Shown here one piece after another: positions 19,198-28,129 of a stretch of DNA of 50,723 bases; the stretch's first letter is position 1, and the number at the start of each line of letters is the position of its first letter. Below the pieces are notes generated by a model, which had not been told where the DNA came from, made no database searches, and saw only the letters and a list, made by a program, of their open reading frames with translations. A program made the position numbers and the translations under genes. The DNA comes from a virus, in the IMG/VR virus record IMGVR_UViG_3300032249_001122, positions 1 through 50,723 of that record; one strand, given 5' to 3'.

Positions 19198-22100
19198 TTA
19201 GTAATATTTTGTACTTCCAGGCCCACCGCCAAAGACTACCTGCGGGGCAAGCAGCATAGGATTACTGAGTCCTCCTACACCTGTTCCATTTGCCGCAAAC
19301 GCCGGAGCCCCAAATCCGGAATTAAAAAACAGATAAGGGGCCCCTTTGGCTGTAAGGGGGATTACCGTATTTGCCCTGAAGTAATACTTGGCCGTGACGA
19401 AGAGACCATTAGAGTATCCGGCCTGGGATGTGCCTCCAATCATAATGTCCAAATTAGGTGCCAACTGACGAGGACGAATGAGGCATCGTCGGATTTCTGG
19501 AAGCTGAGTAGATACTCCACCATACCTCATCCAATAAAATTCCGATATGTTTCCAGTATATGTATTCTGACCGGTCGTGTTTGAACCGAGCGAGAACAAT
19601 GTAATGCCATTAAGATTCGCTTCTTGAGGAATCCGATGCTGAGTGGTTCTGATAATCTTGCACGATGAACTGTTGTTCAGGAACATTCCATGAATCGGCA
19701 GGCCTTCGCCGAACGGTCCTTTCTGAGAGTTCGTGTCCAGACATGACACAAAATGATACCAGGTATTGGTCTGGAGAGGATGCGTGACCGAATTCGTGCG
19801 CGCATGATATAGCAACTCACCCGTGAGATTGTTGGCAAAGTTGACGCCGATGTAATGGCCTGTTCCTGATAGTTCTTCCTGGGCATTGGCATAGATTATG
19901 CCGCCACCCTCAATTCCCGTTTTGACATAACGCGACGCCACCATAGGAGGTGTGGCGCACGGACCTGCACCTTCATAGTTCGTAGGCTCCAGCTGAGCGC
20001 CCCACATCGCAAGACCAGACGAAGTGTCGCCGGTGTAGGTTTCCGTTTCTCCTCGGCAGGCCCTGATCAGAACAAATCCTGTTCCTGAAGGTGTATTTCC
20101 GGTTATTCCAGTCATCTGACAACGATACCAGCCGTTGTTGGCGAGTTCGATTTTTGCATTGTTGGTATTATACAGAGTACCCACGGAGCCGTTTCCGGAT
20201 AAGCCAAAAAACGCTATTGTTGCAGTCGGCGACGGAACTTGAGTTCCGACGGCCACCGACCAACGCAACTGTACATTAGTCGTGTTTCCAACTGGTTTGA
20301 AATATTGAGAGAACGTATAAAGGGAACGCGAAGTCATATTTGTGGAGAGACGGCCCATCTGATGTTGTGTTAAGTTGGTATCTTCATACACAATATCGCC
20401 GGTCATTGTTCCGTCGGGTGCGAGTACGCTATCCAGGGCCAGCGCACTTACGCCACTCGTTATGACGTTCCATTCCGGCGAGACCATCGATTCGGAATTT
20501 GCCCACTCATTATAGCCCATAACGGTGCGTTCTTTTCCGATGTATACCGTCCATACTTTATTGTTGCCGTTATTGGCAGCCGCAACACCACCAGTCCAGG
20601 ACGAGTTCGCGATCTCGACCAATGTCATTTGGGCATTGTCATTAGCAATATAATTCGGGAAGTTTATCCATAGGGATACGGCTTGATTGTAGTATACGTT
20701 GGAACCGATGATGTAGCTGTCGTAGAGAATAATTCCGTTATTTCCATGGAATATAATTGTGTTCGACTGCCCGGTGTTGAGATAGTAGTCCAGTCTATTT
20801 TCCGTTCCTGTATTGCCTGTGGAAGTGTCGGATGTGTTTATGGTTATATCATCCACGAGAGCATAGTCGCCCCAGACTCGGATGCCTGAAGGATGCAGCA
20901 GATTTCTAACGGCCGTGATCCACTTCTCATATGCAAGTCCAACGCGGACGACATACGAATAGTTCTGCCAATAGTCTCGGTCTTGGATGTAGTTGTAGGC
21001 CGACGGGAACCCGTCTTGGTTCAGGAAGTAGCCTGGATAGGTAAAGATACCTTGGACGACTGATGTAGACAGATTAGCCGTACCGTCACCATAGCCCGGA
21101 AGTGTCGCGACGGGTGCGGTCGTATAGCCTTGGCCACCGGATGTAATAGTAACGCCCAGAATTGTGCCGATTGCGCCGGTCGTTGGCGTGATGGACGCAC
21201 CGGATGCGATCTGCGACGCGGCTGTGATGTTTGCCCCGACTCCAGCACCGGACGCTACTGTGATGGACGGAAGATAACCGTCGAAGTATCCTAGGCCGCC
21301 AGCAACCTCATTATCGGATGTTGTGTAATAGCGCACGCGTGTGATTGCGCCGGTGCCATTGACCGACATGACGTTTGCCTTCGCACCGAATCCATAGCCC
21401 TCAGGTGGATTCGTGAAGACGAGTTCGTCGCCTGCGGAATAGCTGGCGCCACCGGAATTGATAATCAACGATCCTAGAATACCCAAAGGCGCGACCGATG
21501 TGTTCGCGATGATGGAGATCGTAGGAACTGATGTGTATCCTGTTCCGGGTGCAAGAACCTGCACAATCGTTGCCGGTCCGCAGTTCGAATAGGTAAATGT
21601 GGATGCAAGCGTGCTGATGACATTGAGTGCAAGATTAGCGGTGGTGCGCGCAAAGATTGTCTGGGCGGCGCCCCATGTCGCAGATTGAATCTGAGAAATC
21701 TGATTGGCGTCAATGTTATATGTGTTCGGATGGAATACTCCGGAGTTATTGACAGTGAGTACGGAACCGTTTGCACCCGAACCGCCACCACCAGAGAAGA
21801 GTAGGAAGTTGTTCTGCTGATAGCCCGAACCCCCACGCACGACTTGCATACCGGAAACGTTTCCGGTCGAGACTGACGAGACGACGGCGGCCGCTCCGGA
21901 ACCGTCTCCACCCGTGAACGTGACAGGATTTCCTATTGCATAACCAGAACCTCCGGTACCGACAACAATCGATGACACAAGACCGGAAAAGATATTGGAT
22001 GTGAGGGTGACAAGATTGTTGGATGTGTCATAGTACTGGGTACGCACGACTTCACCGGATGTGAAGGTGTTTGAGATGGACGACAGATAGATTTCATTGA

Positions 22101-23358
22101 TGAGCGTGCCGAGTTCATAGAACTGTTCCACACGCTCGACGGATGCAGTCGTATTGGACGACACACCCTGAAGCTGTCGGCCTTCATATAACGCAAATGT
22201 CGCAAGGCTATTGTCTGAGTTTCCGTTCAGCTTTGTCGCGGTCACGCGCAACGATTTCTGGATAATCCACTTACCATCGGATGCCTTCAAAATATGATCC
22301 TTAGGATACAGTATTTCGGACTCGCCACCGTCGGTGAGAAGACGCATCAGGAACTTGTAGGACTTCTCGGTTCCTCGCGCGCGATAGAAGTCTTTTATCT
22401 TGGGAAGTAGTTTCTTGTAATCGGTCGCGAGCGTCTTAGGATACTCATATGTGTAGGTCGGAACACGGGCTCCGGTGACAGGATTAATCTGAGAGTTACT
22501 GGTAGGAGTAAAGATCGTAGCTTTCGTTCCAGGCTCAATTTGGAAATCACCGACGAGGAATCCTTTGGTCGGATCACCGCTATGCGTGACGCTACCCAAA
22601 TAACTCTGTTTCGTGAATATCGCATATGTGGTGTTCGTGATAGCCGCCGTCGAATTTCCTGTCAGGGCTATTTTATACCATCCATTCGATTCGACAGTCA
22701 CGGTATTCGAGATATATGTGCCGAAGGTTAGAGGGTTCCCAGTTGAAGTAATTCCCGTAGGCGAAAGATTAAACTCAAAGCCGTATCCGTCATTTCCAGG
22801 TCCTTGGTCTTTATATTGTATATAACCTGCGGTACGACCGGCCGGTTTGATCTTAAACGACCATGTTGTCGGACCGAGAGCCGGCCTTCTTTCTCCGGCA
22901 ACAAGCACATGGGAAGATGTTGCCGAGTCTTCTAAAACAAGAGTCGCAGTTTCGGCGCCGCTTGGAAGCGAACCTGCGTTTGCCGTTTTGGTGGCATTGG
23001 AAAGAGAGTATGTCAGAGAATTGAAACCATCAGAATATCTGAAATAGTTCGTTCCTACAATAACTCCGTTACTCGTATTCGAGTTGTCGATCTCTCGCGA
23101 CGGCAGAAACGACAGGAACTCGGAATACAACTGGGTCGTGAAGTCGTCCATTGATTTCTCAATGTCACGGCCGTCCATGAGTTTCTTTGCGCGCTCAATG
23201 ACCTTACCGGTTCCGACCGAGCCTGTATCACCTTGGACAGTCTGTTCCAGGTATTCATAGTATGCCTCCATGAAGGCCACGAATAGGGGATGATCATCCC
23301 GAACGAATGCCGGAAGCTGAGAGGATACGAGCGTGGAAATCTTTGTATTGACAGTCAT
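19198..23358 (-). CDS. 7: Baseplate wedge gp7-like protein with inserted lectin-like domains
   Basis: This 1386-residue protein is in the T4 gene 7 position. The core is recognisable: FVRDDHPLFVAFMEAYYEYL at the start, LLPKIKDFYRARGTEKSYKF, then GGESEILYPKDHILKASDGK, and a run of GxGY repeats (about 450-790). Two jelly-roll modules of the phage carbohydrate-binding type are inserted, each with NGWYxxxxTG and a closing E-x-TKA/WGAQLE strand: one at about residues 95-290, the other at about 945-1145. The second splits a LamG/concanavalin-like domain (QAVSLWINFPNYIANDNA ... LQTNTWYHFVSCLD). A surface glycan-binding role is inferred. No strong Shine-Dalgarno; the gene starts 6 bases after gp6 and is probably coupled. 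Confidence 0.8.
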   Translation of the reverse strand: MTVNTKISTLVSSQLPAFVRDDHPLFVAFMEAYYEYLEQTVQGDTGSVGTGKVIERAKKLMDGRDIEKSMDDFTTQLYSEFLSFLPSREIDNSNTSNGVIVGTNYFRYSDGFNSLTYSLSNATKTANAGSLPSGAETATLVLEDSATSSHVLVAGERRPALGPTTWSFKIKPAGRTAGYIQYKDQGPGNDGYGFEFNLSPTGITSTGNPLTFGTYISNTVTVESNGWYKIALTGNSTAAITNTTYAIFTKQSYLGSVTHSGDPTKGFLVGDFQIEPGTKATIFTPTSNSQINPVTGARVPTYTYEYPKTLATDYKKLLPKIKDFYRARGTEKSYKFLMRLLTDGGESEILYPKDHILKASDGKWIIQKSLRVTATKLNGNSDNSLATFALYEGRQLQGVSSNTTASVERVEQFYELGTLINEIYLSSISNTFTSGEVVRTQYYDTSNNLVTLTSNIFSGLVSSIVVGTGGSGYAIGNPVTFTGGDGSGAAAVVSSVSTGNVSGMQVVRGGSGYQQNNFLLFSGGGGSGANGSVLTVNNSGVFHPNTYNIDANQISQIQSATWGAAQTIFARTTANLALNVISTLASTFTYSNCGPATIVQVLAPGTGYTSVPTISIIANTSVAPLGILGSLIINSGGASYSAGDELVFTNPPEGYGFGAKANVMSVNGTGAITRVRYYTTSDNEVAGGLGYFDGYLPSITVASGAGVGANITAASQIASGASITPTTGAIGTILGVTITSGGQGYTTAPVATLPGYGDGTANLSTSVVQGIFTYPGYFLNQDGFPSAYNYIQDRDYWQNYSYVVRVGLAYEKWITAVRNLLHPSGIRVWGDYALVDDITINTSDTSTGNTGTENRLDYYLNTGQSNTIIFHGNNGIILYDSYIIGSNVYYNQAVSLWINFPNYIANDNAQMTLVEIANSSWTGGVAAANNGNNKVWTVYIGKERTVMGYNEWANSESMVSPEWNVITSGVSALALDSVLAPDGTMTGDIVYEDTNLTQHQMGRLSTNMTSRSLYTFSQYFKPVGNTTNVQLRWSVAVGTQVPSPTATIAFFGLSGNGSVGTLYNTNNAKIELANNGWYRCQMTGITGNTPSGTGFVLIRACRGETETYTGDTSSGLAMWGAQLEPTNYEGAGPCATPPMVASRYVKTGIEGGGIIYANAQEELSGTGHYIGVNFANNLTGELLYHARTNSVTHPLQTNTWYHFVSCLDTNSQKGPFGEGLPIHGMFLNNSSSCKIIRTTQHRIPQEANLNGITLFSLGSNTTGQNTYTGNISEFYWMRYGGVSTQLPEIRRCLIRPRQLAPNLDIMIGGTSQAGYSNGLFVTAKYYFRANTVIPLTAKGAPYLFFNSGFGAPAFAANGTGVGGLSNPMLLAPQVVFGGGPGSTKYY

Positions 23359-23364
23359 GTTATA

Positions 23365-25455
23365 TTATCGCGTTCCAGAATCATCTGTATATACATTTAT
23401 TTCTATAGAGGTGAGATCGGATTCATCGATGGTAATGATTCGATTCTTCACCGGAAAGAGTGTTTCGTCCAGCGGTTTGATCTGAAGGGCGAAGACGCCT
23501 TGCTCCAGACCATAGTACGGCGTGGATGCGACAGAAAAGCCTGTAAGAGATTTCAGCACGACCTGGCCCGTGTCATAGTCGATTGTTCCGGCCTTATCAT
23601 TGACGATGACCTTCTGGCCGTTCTCCTGCAGATAGTATGTCTGAATCGTACCGTTTCGTCCGAGTAGATTGACCTTTGCCGTTGCCCCGGTGCCCGTTGC
23701 GTCATTGACGGTGGCGGTCGCAACCGTATAGTTCGCACCACGATCATTGACGGTGATCGAACGAACCTGGCCATTGACGACGGTTGCGGTCGCCTTTGCT
23801 CCGGCACCGTCACCGGCGATGGTTACTGAGGGAGAATCCGAATAGCCCGTTCCCGGTGTCAGCATCGACACAGAATCGATGCCTGTGAACGCTCCAAGAA
23901 CCTCTTCGAAGAATACGTCACGAACAATGTCAGAGTTGTCGCGCACGGTTATCGTGGGTCGCGAGGTCATACGCTCCTGAAGACCTCCTCGATGAAGAGG
24001 CGAGAAGAAGTTGACGTCATAGTTCTGCGTCACACCGTTGACGAGCGTGACCTGCTTGATCATATAGACCTCGACATCATTTGACATGATCGACTTGTCG
24101 GCCTGATCGATGAGATAATGCAGCTTCGAGTTTCGAAACACCGAGTTGAATGTGTTGAGATTTTCATCGCGATAGGTCAACACCGTCTGACGCACCAGTG
24201 ATTTGATTTCATCGGCCGTGCGCGAGGTTTTCTTTGGGTCATAGTACACCGAGATCGAGAACTTCAAGTAGAGATAGTCCGGATCGATGATCTCAGGCGT
24301 GACGGTCAGCACAGACTTTGTGCGAATAATGTCATTGACAATCGCGTCCTTCTGGGCCGTCGTAAGAATGAAACCTGTCTTGGGCTTCATCGAAATGAAG
24401 ACCTTGCCGTACTGAGGAGGTTCGTACTCTTCTCCACCCCAGATCGACAGCGATTCGATGTTAGGATAGTCGCGCTTCAACAACAACGAGTAGTCGTTCT
24501 TCGTGACTGCACGATTCTGGGTCGTGTAATGAATAGGCGCGCGGAATTTGATTTCCTCGATTGTTTCCTTTTGGGAACCAGAGGCCGCAGCGGACACGGA
24601 GGTCACCGTAATGTTCGATATTGCGCCCAGAGGATTCGCAATCGTGAACACATTGGCCTTGTTCGGAGCGTCGGCGTTCGTGTCGAGATATGTGACCTGG
24701 ATGATATTTCCGTTCGACAGAGACTTTCCGAACACTCCGTCACCGAAGTAGAGCGTATACGAGCCGTTTTCTGTCTCGTCCAGGAAGTACACGGCGGAAT
24801 TGGAGTCGAGTTCGGTGATGTCTTCTGCAAGTGTGAAGACTTCCTGATTCGTGCTTGATCCGGACTGCTGGACGATGACCGAGATCGTGTCCGTATCAAT
24901 GGAAGACGAATCAATCAGATAACGCTGACGAGGATTGTTCTGATCCTGAGCGAATTGATACGTGATGACCTCACCTTCCTTGATTGCGACATCCGGGAAG
25001 AAGAAGGCGCCGTCGGCCTTGTTTACCGTATAGGAATCCAGCGTGACGAAGTTGTAGTTGACGGAATCGACGGCTTCCGAGATGAACTGGGTGTACTTCG
25101 GAATCGTGAGGGTCGCCTGTGTATTTCCAGCCGGAGGTGTCGCGAGAACATTGATGTATGCGACCGCGCCTGTGCGCGAGCGGGGAGTATAGCCTAGCAG
25201 CTTTGCATGTGACAGCACGGAATTGCGTAGCTGGGCTGTATTCAGGAACATTTCGTTCGCAGTCATGTTCAGATAGTACGCCATGTAGTGTGTATTGTAT
25301 GCAAGAGTATCCAACAGGATATTCATCGCCGAACCTTCGAAATCGTAGTCCGAGAACTCAGCCTGGGAGCGTAGGAAGTCCTTCAGATTGGCCTTGATGG
25401 ACGAAAAGTCCGTCTCCGTGATTCTGAGATTCGTATTTGATGTTACTGATGGCAT
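23365..25455 (-). CDS. 6: Baseplate wedge subunit gp6 (baseplate J-like)
   Basis: This 696-residue protein begins with the conserved gp6/baseplate-J N-terminus: TDFSSIKANLKDFLRSQ, then FSDYDFEGSAMNILLDTLAYNTHYMAYYLNM, NEMFLNTAQLRNSVLSHAKL and LGYTPRSRTGA. The middle has the gp6 region GFILTTAQKDAIVNDIIRTK and VLTYRDENLNTFNSVF. Near residues 525-600 a GTGYSDSPSVTIAGDGAGA repeat pair is inserted, the module shared with gp7, gp8 and the DUF4815-type protein. T4 gp6 is 660 residues, forms the iris ring of the baseplate and joins the wedges. The ATG overlaps the gp25 stop (TAATG), giving translational coupling. Confidence 0.93.
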   Translation of the reverse strand: MPSVTSNTNLRITETDFSSIKANLKDFLRSQAEFSDYDFEGSAMNILLDTLAYNTHYMAYYLNMTANEMFLNTAQLRNSVLSHAKLLGYTPRSRTGAVAYINVLATPPAGNTQATLTIPKYTQFISEAVDSVNYNFVTLDSYTVNKADGAFFFPDVAIKEGEVITYQFAQDQNNPRQRYLIDSSSIDTDTISVIVQQSGSSTNQEVFTLAEDITELDSNSAVYFLDETENGSYTLYFGDGVFGKSLSNGNIIQVTYLDTNADAPNKANVFTIANPLGAISNITVTSVSAAASGSQKETIEEIKFRAPIHYTTQNRAVTKNDYSLLLKRDYPNIESLSIWGGEEYEPPQYGKVFISMKPKTGFILTTAQKDAIVNDIIRTKSVLTVTPEIIDPDYLYLKFSISVYYDPKKTSRTADEIKSLVRQTVLTYRDENLNTFNSVFRNSKLHYLIDQADKSIMSNDVEVYMIKQVTLVNGVTQNYDVNFFSPLHRGGLQERMTSRPTITVRDNSDIVRDVFFEEVLGAFTGIDSVSMLTPGTGYSDSPSVTIAGDGAGAKATATVVNGQVRSITVNDRGANYTVATATVNDATGTGATAKVNLLGRNGTIQTYYLQENGQKVIVNDKAGTIDYDTGQVVLKSLTGFSVASTPYYGLEQGVFALQIKPLDETLFPVKNRIITIDESDLTSIEINVYTDDSGTR

Positions 25456-25868
25456 TAGCGGATTCTCTCGAGGATAAAGGAAACGGAGGTTGGTGAGACT
25501 TGATTCTGAATGAAGAACTCAATCACGACTGAGTATGCATTGTTGTCGAAGTCGGCGGTGACGGAACAGGTCTCGATTTTCACGCGCGGCTCATAGTTCC
25601 GAATGACTTCCAGGATTGCAGTCTGAAGCGAACTTGCAATGACGGGTGACATGTTCTCGAAAAGCAACTGACGTGCCGAGCATCCGATCCAAGGCTGGAA
25701 AGGCTTCTCGTAGAAGTTCATGAGTACCAGATTCTTCACTGCCTGAATAACCGCGGACGAGCCATACTTGCGTGCGACATCCTTGCGTGCCGGATGCTTT
25801 GTGAAGGACATGTCCAGATCAGAGAATGTTCTGACTTCTGGCGTCACTTGTGAGGTTACGATGGGCAC
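25455..25868 (-). CDS. 25: Baseplate wedge subunit gp25
   Basis: This 137-residue protein carries the gp25 family features: SDLDMSFTKHPARKDVARKY near the N-terminus, AVIQAVKNLVLMNFYEKPFQP, then LFENMSPVIASSLQTAILEV with a charged NYEPRVKI strand, and a C-terminal VIEFFIQN strand. gp25 primes sheath assembly on the baseplate and is the counterpart of TssE. The start is GTG, with AGGAG 11 bases upstream. The stop overlaps the gp6 start by one base. Length matches T4 gp25 (132). Confidence 0.95.
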   Translation of the reverse strand: MPIVTSQVTPEVRTFSDLDMSFTKHPARKDVARKYGSSAVIQAVKNLVLMNFYEKPFQPWIGCSARQLLFENMSPVIASSLQTAILEVIRNYEPRVKIETCSVTADFDNNAYSVVIEFFIQNQVSPTSVSFILERIR

Positions 25869-25874
25869 TGGTTA

Positions 25875-26867
25875 TTAGTCTCCTAAAATCTCTTTGAGTC
25901 TATCGGTTCCAATAAGATACTTCAACAAATACTTTCCGGAAGGCTCGGAATAGACGGACGTCACAAAGGACGAAAGGGTTGAGTATGCCAACTGACTCTC
26001 GACCTGTCTATAGAAGTCCACATCCGAATCAATGATATTACGCACTCCGGCCACCATTGCATCAAGTTCGTTATATGTCATCTCCATGTTTGCCGTGTTC
26101 GAGGTGATCGGCGGAATCAGCAGGGTCATCTTGTCCCTGTAACTCTGCAGCAGATCGGCACTGAACAACGAAGACATGCAGTACATCACATTATTGGACG
26201 AATATGATCCGTTTGCATCCAATCCATTAGACAAGGTATTTAGCGCCGTACCTACGGAAATGACCTTTTGCAGATCAATATCATCCGCTAATATTGCGAC
26301 GCGCAGACCGGACAGTCGGTCGGTATGATCCGTGAGTTCGGAAAGCATTTCAACGAGTCCGTAGACCTTCGGTGTGAAATCAAACGCGGCGTTCGACTGA
26401 TATACCGAATTCACATAAACGGAAGGAATCTGAGCCTGAAGAGGATCGGACGACAGCGCAAAAGATGTCTGGGCGCCATCCGCGACGAAAATGTCCTGGA
26501 ATGCGACATTTCCGCGGCCGACATAGCGCACCTCGATATTGGATGTAACAACAGGGGCTTCCGTGAATACGATAAGGGCCGAATTCGATACGAGTCGAGA
26601 AAGCAGATTGGCCTTTCCGGAAGGACCTATATGATTGGTGACATCCGAGATCACCGAGATCAGAGTGTTCGCATCGCGCGAAGTGAATGAAATGATATTC
26701 GCGACCGGATTGACGAAGATGCCGGCACGACCGGACAGTATGAGTTCCGAGAACAGATTGGTGGATGTCGGATCGTTCTGAAGCGGATAATACTCTCCGA
26801 CTCCTGGCGTCGTTGCATATGACGGAACGGAGATGATTGTGTTTGAGGTTGGGCTTGGATGGGTCAT
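25875..26867 (-). CDS. Unrecognised structural protein in the baseplate operon
   Basis: The family is not recognised. The roughly 330-residue protein has a beta-rich first half (IISVPSYATTPGVGEYYPLQ; SNIEVRYVGRGNVAFQDIFV) and a helical second half (LLQSYRDKMTLLIPP; YNELDAMVAGVRNIIDSDVD) ending in KYLLKYLIGTDRLKEILGD. The first half resembles short tandem beta domains of baseplate-associated proteins. The frame is open from a TTG at 26900, but that would overlap the preceding gene; the ATG at 26867 lies 4 bases after its stop and is preferred. Position between the spike tip genes and gp25 argues for a virion protein. Confidence 0.6.
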   Translation of the reverse strand: MTHPSPTSNTIISVPSYATTPGVGEYYPLQNDPTSTNLFSELILSGRAGIFVNPVANIISFTSRDANTLISVISDVTNHIGPSGKANLLSRLVSNSALIVFTEAPVVTSNIEVRYVGRGNVAFQDIFVADGAQTSFALSSDPLQAQIPSVYVNSVYQSNAAFDFTPKVYGLVEMLSELTDHTDRLSGLRVAILADDIDLQKVISVGTALNTLSNGLDANGSYSSNNVMYCMSSLFSADLLQSYRDKMTLLIPPITSNTANMEMTYNELDAMVAGVRNIIDSDVDFYRQVESQLAYSTLSSFVTSVYSEPSGKYLLKYLIGTDRLKEILGD

Positions 26868-26871
26868 GTTA

Positions 26872-27837
26872 TTATGATGGCCATCTGTATTCTTCGACAA
26901 TCACGACACCAGGTCCACCGTTTGCACCAAAGGCGACTTCACCCGCGGACGTGCATTTGGAACCCGTTCCCCCCACTCCCCATGTAGTGGTCTGAGACAT
27001 TGACGACGCCCATCCATTAGGTGTCGCTCCGGACCTATAGGGATTTGCAGTAGCCGATCCCCATATTGAACTTCCCCCAAAAGATGGTGAGGCCGGTGAG
27101 CCTGTACCGGTTGCATCAATATCGGTTCCATATGATCCTCTATTTCCTGGTATTTTCAACGAACCCACATAAGGAATTCCTCCGTCACCTGGCGGCATAG
27201 TCGATCCGGGCTGAAGTCCTTGGCCCAATCCATGAAGATTATTTGGAGAGCCATATCCACCTCCGGCGATCACAAGTGAGTTATTTCCAAAAATAGAATT
27301 GCTTCCGTTGGCGCCATTTTGATTGTTCGATCCTCCGCGCCCTCCAGCCATGACGATGACCTGTTCCGACGGGGAAAGATCGGATGCATTGAACCATGAG
27401 ATGCAGGTCGCGCCTGAGCCTCCTCCGGCAGACTGAGGATCAAGTGACGCCGAATTGGAGGATGCACATCCTGAACCTCCCCCAGACCCAGTTGCAGTCA
27501 CCTTTATGAACGCAAGATTGGCTGGCTTCTGATAGTGCGTATTGGAGATTGTGCCTGTGTGTGAGTTGGACGCAATGACATACGCATTGATCGACCAGAT
27601 TTTGCCGCCAGTCATAAAGCCTGAGAACGTAATGTTTCCAGTCACGACCATATCGCGCGCAACCGTCAGGTTTCCATACACATGTGAGTTTCCGGTGACC
27701 GACAGATTTCCGGAAACGTTTGCATTCGCAGCCACGGAAAGACTCTCGGTGATCAATAGATTACCGGTAATCGTGTTCCCCGAAAACATCGCAAGGACTT
27801 CTGGGTCGAGCGCGATCAGTTTGATTTTGTCTACCAT
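26872..27837 (-). CDS. Glycine-rich adhesin-like protein inside the spike/baseplate operon
   Basis: This 321-residue protein has an N-terminal ladder of short repeats (ITGNLLITESLSVAANANVS, SGNLSVTGNSHVYGNLTVAR, VTGNITFSG) that reads as a narrow beta-helix or fibre shaft. It then has the entry motif QKPANLAFIKVTATGSGGG and a glycine-rich domain (GGRGGSNNQNGANG, GGGYGSPNN, GVGGTG, GANGGPGVVIVEE). The same C-terminal class occurs in the three adhesins at 6315-11338. Location directly after the PAAR tip gene is unusual for a fibre. Shine-Dalgarno AGGATAG precedes the ATG. Attachment site on the virion is unknown. Confidence 0.65.
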   Translation of the reverse strand: MVDKIKLIALDPEVLAMFSGNTITGNLLITESLSVAANANVSGNLSVTGNSHVYGNLTVARDMVVTGNITFSGFMTGGKIWSINAYVIASNSHTGTISNTHYQKPANLAFIKVTATGSGGGSGCASSNSASLDPQSAGGGSGATCISWFNASDLSPSEQVIVMAGGRGGSNNQNGANGSNSIFGNNSLVIAGGGYGSPNNLHGLGQGLQPGSTMPPGDGGIPYVGSLKIPGNRGSYGTDIDATGTGSPASPSFGGSSIWGSATANPYRSGATPNGWASSMSQTTTWGVGGTGSKCTSAGEVAFGANGGPGVVIVEEYRWPS

Positions 27838-27844
27838 AATCTAT

Positions 27845-28129
27845 CTATCCTGCCGAAAACATCTTGGATGAACCTGTCATATTGAAGGACCCGCACGAAA
27901 TAGAATCACCGATGCGCGCGACGGCCTTGCCCTGCACAAATAGCTTGTGGGAGCCGGTCGACTGCGTTCCTGGATGACATGAGGTACAGCAATGTGTTTG
28001 CCACTGATCGCCGACGCGCACGACTCCACGACCTTGAACGAAGAACTTGTTCGAACAGGTCGCATTGGGTCTGGATGGAAAACATCCGTGACCGGTACAC
28101 ATCTTTCCATCGTTGACGACCGCGGGCAT
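27845..28129 (-). CDS. PAAR-domain spike tip protein
   Basis: This 94-residue protein has the PAAR fold pattern: MPAVVNDGKMCTGHGCFPSR, then a repeat of NKFFVQGRGVVRVGD and HKLFVQGKAVARIGD, with His/Cys residues (CTGHGC, THCCTSCHPGTQ, SISCG) suited to bind the metal at the cone apex. PAAR proteins cap the gp5/VgrG beta-helix and sharpen the membrane-piercing tip. It follows gp5 with a TAATG overlap, so spike and tip are made together. Length is typical for the family. Confidence 0.93.
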   Translation of the reverse strand: MPAVVNDGKMCTGHGCFPSRPNATCSNKFFVQGRGVVRVGDQWQTHCCTSCHPGTQSTGSHKLFVQGKAVARIGDSISCGSFNMTGSSKMFSAG

